Position numbers and translations under genes: made by a program
Part shown: positions 1 to 5,528 of the stretch, one piece after another
Numbering within the stretch: the stretch's first letter is position 1
How the letters are laid out: each line of letters starts with the position of its first letter
Notes under the pieces: model-generated
Seen by the model: the letters and a program-made list of their open reading frames with translations, nothing else
Told to the model about the DNA's origin: nothing
Databases searched by the model: none
Origin: Burkholderiales bacterium
GTDB taxonomy: Bacteria; Pseudomonadota; Gammaproteobacteria; Burkholderiales; Burkholderiaceae_F
Reading direction: 5' to 3'
NCBI GenBank assembly: GCA_024641225.1
Contig: JAHEDN010000157.1
Span: 1 to 6,341, forward strand
Length of the DNA stretch: 6,341 bases

Positions 1-1
1 C

Positions 2-412
2 CTGCAGTTCTATTTTGGCTATCCGCTGCGGCTGGCCACTGCGCATGTGGCCGCGCCGCTGCTGTCGGCAGGCGGCATCGAGGCGCAGGCGGCCGGCGCC
101 GCGCTGGTGTGGCGAGGGCAGACGATCCTCGTCGATCCGCCCTGCGCCGGCATCGGCATGCTGTGGGTCGGTGCCTGGACTGCTGCGTTGCTCTCGTACC
201 TGAACGACGCGTCGGCGCGGCGGACGATCGTCAACGGCGGGGTGGCCGCGGTCTTCGTGTTTGCGGCCAACGTGTTGCGCAACGTGCTGCTGTTCTTCCC
301 CGAGGCGGGACTGCTGCCCTCGCCCGCCTGGCTGCACGCCTCGATCGGTCTGCTGGCCTTTGCAATCGCGCTGTCGCCGATCCTTGCCTTCGCACACTGG
401 CGCACCGCATGA
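2..412 (+). CDS. Exosortase/archaeosortase family protein, C-terminal part (5' end outside window)
   Basis: This is an integral inner-membrane transpeptidase of the exosortase family, which cleaves C-terminal sorting signals (PEP-CTERM type) of exported proteins. The reading frame is open from base 2, so the N-terminal transmembrane part is missing; a GTG at base 47 is internal, because family-like sequence (LQFYFGYPLRLATA) precedes it. The fragment has 136 residues. All three family catalytic residues are visible: Cys in DPPCAGIGMLW (codon 143-145), Arg in NVLRNVLLFF (codon 278-280) and His in WLHASIG (codon 335-337), with hydrophobic membrane segments between and after them. The stop overlaps the next start (ATGA, 409-412). 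The catalytic triad and the partner-like gene downstream make the family call firm. I cannot assign a subtype (XrtA, XrtB and so on), and no PEP-CTERM substrate is encoded here. Confidence 0.9.
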   Translation: MQFYFGYPLRLATAHVAAPLLSAGGIEAQAAGAALVWRGQTILVDPPCAGIGMLWVGAWTAALLSYLNDASARRTIVNGGVAAVFVFAANVLRNVLLFFPEAGLLPSPAWLHASIGLLAFAIALSPILAFAHWRTA

Positions 413-981
413 ACGTTCGCAACTTCTTCGTCGGCGCCTGTCTGGCCGCGGCAGTGCTGCCGTCGCTCGGTGCGCGGTTCGCCGCCTCCGGGGCGGTGGG
501 CCGCACGCCGGCGGCGGCGGTCGACCCTCGATCCGTCTCCTTCGAGTGGCCGACCCACTTCCGCGGCCAGCCGCTGACCCAATTGCCGCCGACCGATCTC
601 GAGGCGCGCTTTGCTGCGCGATTCCCGGGTGCGGTGGCGCGCTTCAGTAACGGCGAGCAGTTGCTGATCCTCCGCCACGTGCGCCGGGCCACGCGGCTGC
701 TGCATCCGGCCAGCGACTGCTTTCGCGGCGCGGGCTACGCGGTGTCAGGCGAGCACGCCGCCATCGATGCGCAGGGACTTCGCTGGCGCTGCTTCGTCGC
801 CGCGCGCGGCGATGAGCGGCTGCGCGTCTGCGAGCGGATCGGCGAGCGGCTCGACGATGCGAACGAGGCAGGCTGGACCGACGTGTCGGCGTGGTTCTGG
901 CAGGCGCAGTTCCGCCGCACGGCGTCGGCATGGTGGGCGGTGACCGTGGTCACGCCGCTCGCGCAAGGAGAAGACGCATGA
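409..981 (+). CDS. Exosortase-associated EpsI-like (DUF3485-like) protein
   Basis: A 190-residue protein encoded directly after the exosortase. ATG at 409 is chosen because it overlaps the upstream stop (ATGA) and begins a signal or anchor sequence: residues 6 to 28 are hydrophobic (FFVGACLAAAVLPSLG), predicting a periplasmic body. An upstream in-frame extension would overlap the exosortase in another frame and is not credible. The central motif HPASDCFRGAGY (residues 99-110) resembles the HPPE-C-GxGW type motif of EpsI/DUF3485 proteins, which accompany or are fused to exosortases. Further Cys residues are at 128 and 141, and the C-terminal part is Trp-rich (156, 162, 164, 175, 176), ending in WWAVTVVTPL. 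The family role is not biochemically established; involvement in exopolysaccharide export or exosortase function is inferred from context. The gene is secure; the EpsI relationship is a motif-level judgement and could be convergence. Confidence 0.7.
   Translation: MNVRNFFVGACLAAAVLPSLGARFAASGAVGRTPAAAVDPRSVSFEWPTHFRGQPLTQLPPTDLEARFAARFPGAVARFSNGEQLLILRHVRRATRLLHPASDCFRGAGYAVSGEHAAIDAQGLRWRCFVAARGDERLRVCERIGERLDDANEAGWTDVSAWFWQAQFRRTASAWWAVTVVTPLAQGEDA
965..970 (+). promoter_or_regulatory. Shine-Dalgarno site for the GT51 gene
   Basis: AAGGAG lies seven bases before the ATG at 978, inside the last codons of the EpsI-like gene. Together with the ATGA overlap it decides the start of the GT51 gene and allows both independent initiation and translational coupling. 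The junction at 409 has no comparable site, so that gene probably depends on coupling to exosortase translation. Confidence 0.7.
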
Positions 982-2324
982 CTGCGCGCGACCGGTGGCG
1001 GTGGCCGGGGTTGCTGGCTGCGGGTGTCGCACTCGGCCTGGTCGCCGTCGTTTCTGTCCTCGTGCTCGCGGCGGCCGCCGCCGGCGCGTTGACCACGCCG
1101 CCCGGCGCGTGGGTCGTCCGCCTCGCGCCGCTCCCCGGCGCTGCGATCAGGGTCAGCGTGCCGGGGCTTGCGCGCCTGGCCACTTCGCCCACCGGGCTGC
1201 GGCTGCTCGACGGTCGCGCCGTAACCACCCGCTTCGGCGAGCTGCACCTGGCCCGCGACGGCGGCGCGCTGCGGGTCGTCTGCGCGCCGTGCCGCTTCGA
1301 CGATGCGCGCCTGGCCGCGCAGACAGTCCGTATCGATCGCCTGCAGCTGCGGCTCACCCAGGCGGACGAGCGGACGCTCGCCGGCGAACTTGAGGGCGGC
1401 GGGGTCCACGTGCAGTTCACTGCGAGGCTGCAGCCCGAGCGAATCGACATCGACTGGCGGCTCCCGCCGACCGAATTGGCCGCCGTGTACCGGTTGTTCG
1501 GCAGCGTGGTTCCGGAGGCGCATCTGGCGCGCATCGACGGGCGCATCGATGCGCGCGGCAACCTTCGTCTGCCGCAGCGGCAGGCGCGGATCGAGGTGGC
1601 GGTCGACGGCTTCGCGGTCGATGGCCTGGGCACCGAAGCGCTCGCGGAGGGGCCGATCGCGTTCACCTGCCCTGGCGCGGCGGCCTTTCCGAGCCCGAGA
1701 CGCGTCGTGCCCGGCGCGGGCCGCTGGATCAGTCCGACGAGGTCGGGCGCCCTGCTGGCCAGCGCCGTTCTCGCCGCCGAGGACCAGCGTTTCGACGTGC
1801 ACGAAGGTTTCGACCGCGTCGAGATCGCGAACGTGCTGGCGTCGGTCGGCGAGGACGGACCCAGGCGAGGCGCGAGCACCATCACCCAGCAGCTCGCGCG
1901 CACGCTCTTCACCGGCGGCGAACGCACCGCCGCACGCAAGCTGCGCGAGCTGCTCTACGCGGTCGAGATGGAACGCACGCTCGGCAAGCGCGCCATCCTC
2001 GCCCTGTACCTGAACACGGTTCACTGGGGGCCCGACATCTGCGGTGCGGATGCCGCCGCGCGCAGCTACTTCGACAAGCGGCCGCATGAGCTGACGCCGC
2101 TCGAGGCGGCCTGGCTGGCTTCGATCCTGCCCAGCCCGACGCAGGCCTACGAGAAAGAGTTTCTCGCCGGCGCTGGCGACGCGGAGCCTGCCCTCCGCGT
2201 GCTGCGGCGAATGCGCGATCTGCCGGGGACAGAGCGTGAACGCTGGGCAGCGCAGGCTCTGAGCTTTGCTGCCCCGCCTGCGCTGCGGGCGCTGCCGCCG
2301 CGGCTCGCGGCGGCGCCCGATTGA
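978..2324 (+). CDS. Membrane-anchored GT51 transglycosylase with long N-terminal periplasmic domain
   Basis: A 448-residue protein predicted to polymerise lipid II into glycan strands at the outer face of the inner membrane. ATG at 978 overlaps the upstream stop (ATGA) and has AAGGAG seven bases upstream. Residues 10 to 37 form one transmembrane anchor. Residues about 40 to 240 alternate short hydrophobic and polar stretches, as in beta-rich AsmA/TamB-like domains, and contain a CAPC motif (102-105). The GT51 domain follows: EDQRFDVHEGFD (Glu268), GASTITQQLART (298-309), RKLRE (320-324, Glu324), KRAILALYLN (337-346) and the AAARSYF...LEAAWLASILPSPTQ region. Both catalytic-type Glu residues are present. 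Departures from the consensus are Arg for the QQLxK lysine (308) and Ala for the ILExYLN glutamate (342). No transpeptidase domain follows, so it is not a class A PBP, and it is far longer than MtgA (about 240 residues). Its place in an exosortase operon suggests a specialised role. GT51 is certain; the N-terminal fold is a guess. Confidence 0.9.
   Translation: MTARDRWRWPGLLAAGVALGLVAVVSVLVLAAAAAGALTTPPGAWVVRLAPLPGAAIRVSVPGLARLATSPTGLRLLDGRAVTTRFGELHLARDGGALRVVCAPCRFDDARLAAQTVRIDRLQLRLTQADERTLAGELEGGGVHVQFTARLQPERIDIDWRLPPTELAAVYRLFGSVVPEAHLARIDGRIDARGNLRLPQRQARIEVAVDGFAVDGLGTEALAEGPIAFTCPGAAAFPSPRRVVPGAGRWISPTRSGALLASAVLAAEDQRFDVHEGFDRVEIANVLASVGEDGPRRGASTITQQLARTLFTGGERTAARKLRELLYAVEMERTLGKRAILALYLNTVHWGPDICGADAAARSYFDKRPHELTPLEAAWLASILPSPTQAYEKEFLAGAGDAEPALRVLRRMRDLPGTERERWAAQALSFAAPPALRALPPRLAAAPD
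2294..2314. other. Perfect 9-bp GC inverted repeat at the convergent junction
   Basis: GCCGCCGCG, a GCT loop, then CGCGGCGGC: a perfect 9-base-pair stem with a three-base loop, ending seven bases before the TGA of the GT51 gene. It lies between two convergent operons, where a bidirectional terminator would be expected. No T-run follows on either strand, so it does not fit a classical intrinsic terminator. It also encodes Pro-Pro-Arg-Leu-Ala-Ala codons, and chance palindromes are frequent at this GC level. A smaller stem (GTCG/CGAC, 2326-2337) follows in the 31-base intergenic gap. Confidence 0.3.
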
Positions 2325-2355
2325 CGTCGCGGGCGACCTCTGCACGGCGCTTGCG

Positions 2356-2775
2356 CTATTCGCCGAGCAAATGCAGCACCACCTCGCGGCGATGGCCTCG
2401 CGTGCGGTGCTCGTACAGGTAGATGCCCTGCCAGGTGCCGATCGCGAGGCGCCTGTCGAGGAGCGGAATCGAAAGCTGCGTCTGCGTCAGCGCGCTGCGC
2501 ACGTGCGCCGGCATGTCGTCGGCGCCTTCGGCGCGATGCTCGAACAGGCGATCGCCGTCGGGCACCAGCCGGGCGAAGAACCGCTCGAGGTCGCGCTTCA
2601 CTTCGGGGTCGGCGTTTTCCTGGATCAGCAGGCTGGCCGAGGTGTGTCGCACGAACACGGTGAGCAGCCCGTCGACGAAACCGCTCGCGTCGACCCAGGC
2701 GCCAACTTGCCGCGTGAGTTCGACCAGCGCCCGTCCCGGCGTCTGGACTCGCAGCACCGTGCTCGCCTGGCGCAC
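2356..2775 (-). CDS. yjbQ: YjbQ/UPF0047 family protein
   Basis: A 139-residue, full-length member of the YjbQ (UPF0047) family of small soluble proteins. Some members have weak thiamine-phosphate synthase activity; the physiological role is unsettled. Family motifs are complete: TPGR (12-15), VRHTSASLLIQENADP (42-57), EGADDMPAH (83-91), IPL (103-105) and GTWQGIYLYEHR (113-124), with conserved His at 44, 91 and 123. The start used is GTG at 2775-2773, because it gives the usual N-terminal length; a GTG six codons later is possible, and neither has a strong Shine-Dalgarno site (a GAGAGA lies upstream). The gene follows lpdV on the same strand after about 35 bases and is probably cotranscribed with the bkd genes, though no functional link to branched-chain catabolism is known to me. 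It runs tail to tail with the GT51 gene. Confidence 0.93.
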   Translation of the reverse strand: MRQASTVLRVQTPGRALVELTRQVGAWVDASGFVDGLLTVFVRHTSASLLIQENADPEVKRDLERFFARLVPDGDRLFEHRAEGADDMPAHVRSALTQTQLSIPLLDRRLAIGTWQGIYLYEHRTRGHRREVVLHLLGE

Positions 2776-2810
2776 TGTCGGCGGATCGTCTCTCGCCGTC
2801 TCTTGCGGCG

Positions 2811-4208
2811 CTAGACGTTCAGCGCGTGGCCGAGCGAACGCATCGCGGCTTCCTGCACCGCCTCGCCCAGCGTGGGATGGGCGTGGATCGTCCCCGCGAC
2901 ATCCTCGAGCCGCGCGCCCATCTCGATCGACTGCGCGAACGCCGCCGCCAGCTCGGAGACTTCGCTCCCGACCGCCTGCCAGCCCACGATCAGGTGGCTA
3001 TCGCGGCGGGCAACGACGCGCACGAAGCCGTCACCGGCCTCGCGGGTCAGGGCGCGGCCGTTGGCGGCCAGTGGAAAGTGAGCGTGGATGCAATCGAGCC
3101 CGGCGCGCGCCGCGTCGTCGGGCGAACGCCCGACGGTCACCACCTCCGGATCGGTGAAGACCACCGCCGGGATCGCCGCGGGCTCGAAGCGCCGTCGCGC
3201 GCCGCCGATGATCTCGGCGACCATCTCGCCCTGCGCGCTGGCGCGATGCGCGAGCATCGGCTCGCCGGTCACGTCGCCGATCGCCCACACGTTGCGCATC
3301 GACGTGCGGCACTGCGCGTCGACCTTGACGAAGCGGCCGTCCATGTCGAGCCGCAGCCGCTCCAGCCCCCAGCCCTCGGTACGCGGCCGGCGGCCGATCG
3401 CCACCAGCACCTGGTCGGCTGCGATTTCGCGCTCGGCACCCCCGGCGTCACGCATGCGCACCGCGTTGCCGGCATCGTTCATGCCCTGCACCGTGCAGCC
3501 CAGATGCACGCCGACGCCGAGACGGCGCAGCGATGCGGCCAGCGGCCGCGCCAGCTCGGCGTCATAAGCGGGCAGCACCTGCTGCAGCGCCTCGATCACC
3601 GTGACCTCGGCGCCGAGCTTGCGATAGGCGATGCCGAGCTCGAGCCCGATGTATCCGGCGCCGACGACCACCAGCCGGCCCGGCACCGCGGCGGGGGACA
3701 GCGCCTCGGTCGACGAGATCACCCGCCCGCCGAAGGGCATCGAAGGCAGTGCCGCCGGCACCGAGCCGGGCGCCAGCAACAGGTGCTCGCAGCTGATGCG
3801 TCGCGTCTGTTCTCCTCCGGCGCGCTGCGCCCGCACCTCGACGGTCTTGCCGTCGATAATCTCGGCCCAGCCGTGGATCACCTGCGCGTCGTGCTTCTTC
3901 AGCAGCGCGGCGACGCCGTTAGTGAGCCGGCGCACGATGCCGTCCTTCCAGCGCATGGCCTGCGCCGCGTCGAAGGTCGGCTGCTGCACGCGGATGCCGA
4001 GCGCGTTGTCGGAAGCGTAGCGCTGGGTCCGGTCGAACTCGCCGGCGACGTGGATCAGCGCTTTCGACGGAATGCAGCCGATGTTCAGGCAGGCTCCGCC
4101 GAGGTACTCCCCTTCGACCAGCACCGTGGCGATGCCGAGTTGCGCGGCGCGGATGGCGGCGATGTAGCCGCCCGGGCCGCCGCCGATGATAAGAAGTTGC
4201 GTGTCCAC
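2811..4208 (-). CDS. lpdV: Dihydrolipoyl dehydrogenase, E3 of branched-chain 2-oxoacid dehydrogenase
   Basis: A 465-residue FAD flavoprotein that reoxidises dihydrolipoamide on the E2 subunit with NAD+, giving NADH; cytoplasmic homodimer. In order: N-terminal FAD-binding GGGPGGY (9-15), the redox disulphide in CLNIGCIPSK (Cys40, Cys45), NAD-binding GAGYIG (183-188), a second FAD contact AIGDVTGEPMLAHRA, and a C-terminal dimerisation domain with HAHPTLGE holding the catalytic pair His444/Glu449. Length and stretches such as RRFEPAAI and FAQSIEMGARLEDVAGTIHA match, from memory, Pseudomonas LpdV more closely than the general Lpd. The start is GTG (4208-4206), three bases after the bkdB stop, with GGAG six bases upstream. 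One oddity: the usual ATGS turn before the NAD domain reads APGS (146-149). Position behind bkdB supports the branched-chain role, though E3 may also serve other complexes. Confidence 0.96.
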   Translation of the reverse strand: MDTQLLIIGGGPGGYIAAIRAAQLGIATVLVEGEYLGGACLNIGCIPSKALIHVAGEFDRTQRYASDNALGIRVQQPTFDAAQAMRWKDGIVRRLTNGVAALLKKHDAQVIHGWAEIIDGKTVEVRAQRAGGEQTRRISCEHLLLAPGSVPAALPSMPFGGRVISSTEALSPAAVPGRLVVVGAGYIGLELGIAYRKLGAEVTVIEALQQVLPAYDAELARPLAASLRRLGVGVHLGCTVQGMNDAGNAVRMRDAGGAEREIAADQVLVAIGRRPRTEGWGLERLRLDMDGRFVKVDAQCRTSMRNVWAIGDVTGEPMLAHRASAQGEMVAEIIGGARRRFEPAAIPAVVFTDPEVVTVGRSPDDAARAGLDCIHAHFPLAANGRALTREAGDGFVRVVARRDSHLIVGWQAVGSEVSELAAAFAQSIEMGARLEDVAGTIHAHPTLGEAVQEAAMRSLGHALNV

Positions 4209-4211
4209 GGG

Positions 4212-5525
4212 CTACTCCACGAACAGCAGCGCGGGCGATTCGAGCAGGCTACGCACCGCCTGCACGAAATACGCGCCGTCGGCGCCGTCGACCACGCGGT
4301 GGTCGAACGACGACGACAGGTTCATCAGCCTGCGCGCCACCACGAGGCCGTCGCGGATCACTGGCCGCTCGACGATGCGGCCGACGCCGACGATCGCGAC
4401 TTCGGGGTAGTTGATCACCGGCGTAGTGACGATGCCGCCAAGCGGTCCCAGGCTGGTGATGGTGATCGTCGAGCCGGTGAGCTCTTCGCGCGCGGCGCGA
4501 CCGCTGCGTGCCGCCTCGGCCAGCCGCAGGATTTCCGCAGCACACGCCCACGGGTCGCGCGCCTCGGCATGGCGCAGCACCGGCACCATCAGCCCGCCAT
4601 CGGTCTGCGTGGCGACACCCAGGTGCACCGCGCCGTAGCGGGTGACCACCCCGGCATCGTCGTCGAAGCGGGCGTTGACCTGCGGATGCTCGCGCAGCGC
4701 CAGCACGATCGCCCGCGCCAGCAGCGGCAGCAGCGTGAGGCGGCCGCGTGCCTGGGCGTGACGTTCGTTCAACCGGGCGCGCAGTTCCTCCAGTTCGGTA
4801 ACGTCGATCTCCTCGACGTAGGTGAAGTGCGGGATGCGCCGCTTCGCCTCCTGCATCTTCTGCGCGATCCTGCGGCGCAGGCCGATCACCTGCACCTGCT
4901 GCTCGTCGTGGCGTTCGACGAGGTGTGCGCTCACCGGTGCCGCCGTGCCGCGGCGGGCAAGGTAGGCGTCGAGGTCCTCATGCAGGATGCGCCCGGCGTT
5001 GCCGCTGCCCGGCACGAACTGCAACTCGATGCCGAGTTCCCACGCGCGCCGGCGCACCGCCGGCGAGGCGATCGGCTTCTCGCCGGGCGCGCGTGGCGCA
5101 ACGGCCGCAGGCGGTACCGCCGAAGTCGGAGCTTCGGCAGGCGCTGGCGCAGCGGGCGGCGACGGCTTCGGCGCCGGCGGCGGTTCGGGCGTCGGCGCGG
5201 CCGGTCCGGCGGATTCGACCGGCTTGGCGGACTCAGCTTTGCGCGCCGGTGCGGGGGCCGCAGCCGCAGCTACATTGCCCGCCCCCTCGACCTCGAGGCG
5301 GATCAGCTCGGTGCCGACCGCCATCACGTCGCCGACCTTGCCGCCGAGCGAGACCACCTGGCCCTTGACTGGGGACGGGATCTCGACGGTGGCCTTGTCG
5401 GTCATCACGTCGGCGAGCACCTGGTCTTCGACGACCGCGTCGCCGGGCTGCACGTGCCACTCGACCAGTTCGACCTCGGCGATGCCCTCGCCGATGTCCG
5501 GCATCTTGATTACGTGGGTTCCCAT
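4212..5525 (-). CDS. bkdB: Lipoamide acyltransferase, E2 of branched-chain 2-oxoacid dehydrogenase
   Basis: A 437-residue E2 core protein that carries the branched acyl group on lipoyl-lysine and transfers it to CoA. It has one lipoyl domain (1-80; MTDKATVEIPSP, lipoylated Lys44), a Pro/Ala-rich flexible linker (about 85-150), a peripheral subunit-binding domain (ASPAVRRRAWELG to GRILHEDLDAYL, 153-189) and a C-terminal acyltransferase domain ending in the active-site motif DHRVVDG (His409, Asp413). The N-terminus MGTHVIKMPDIGEGIAEVELVEW is, from memory, nearly identical to Pseudomonas BkdB, which favours the branched-chain over the pyruvate or 2-oxoglutarate complex. The ATG is preceded by GGAGG at eight bases and begins three bases after the bkdA2 stop. 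An acetoin or other acyl-dehydrogenase E2 is the main alternative, but the whole gene set points to Bkd. Confidence 0.95.
   Translation of the reverse strand: MGTHVIKMPDIGEGIAEVELVEWHVQPGDAVVEDQVLADVMTDKATVEIPSPVKGQVVSLGGKVGDVMAVGTELIRLEVEGAGNVAAAAAPAPARKAESAKPVESAGPAAPTPEPPPAPKPSPPAAPAPAEAPTSAVPPAAVAPRAPGEKPIASPAVRRRAWELGIELQFVPGSGNAGRILHEDLDAYLARRGTAAPVSAHLVERHDEQQVQVIGLRRRIAQKMQEAKRRIPHFTYVEEIDVTELEELRARLNERHAQARGRLTLLPLLARAIVLALREHPQVNARFDDDAGVVTRYGAVHLGVATQTDGGLMVPVLRHAEARDPWACAAEILRLAEAARSGRAAREELTGSTITITSLGPLGGIVTTPVINYPEVAIVGVGRIVERPVIRDGLVVARRLMNLSSSFDHRVVDGADGAYFVQAVRSLLESPALLFVE
4215..4218 (-). promoter_or_regulatory. Shine-Dalgarno site supporting the GTG start of lpdV
   Basis: On the minus strand GGAG overlaps the last codons of bkdB, six bases before the GTG at 4208. 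It supports this non-ATG start and implies translational coupling of E3 to E2. Confidence 0.6.
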
Positions 5526-5528
5526 CGT

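Noticed and set aside
109..408. Upstream in-frame extension of the EpsI-like gene to an ATG at 109
   Set aside because: It would overlap the exosortase in another frame and add an Arg-rich stretch before the clear signal sequence that starts at 409.
19..705. Minus-strand open frame of 228 codons opposite the exosortase and the start of the EpsI-like gene
   Set aside because: Composition-biased translation, no family motif, fully antisense to supported genes.
735..2345. A 536-codon open frame on the minus strand opposite the GT51 and EpsI-like genes
   Set aside because: Its translation is low-complexity Arg/Ala/Gly-rich with no recognisable motif, and it is antisense to genes with clear family motifs; long antisense frames are expected at this GC content.
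2325..2355. Possible promoter or small RNA between the convergent genes
   Set aside because: Only 31 bases between two stop codons, with no -10/-35-like boxes.
2266..3157. Plus-strand open frames opposite yjbQ and the end of lpdV
   Set aside because: Shadows of two genes with full family motifs on the minus strand; the translations look like Arg/Ser-rich noise.
5100..5280. Possible DNA repeat from GGC/GCC-rich runs
   Set aside because: This is the coding sequence of the Pro/Ala linker of E2; I see no regular repeat unit beyond codon bias.
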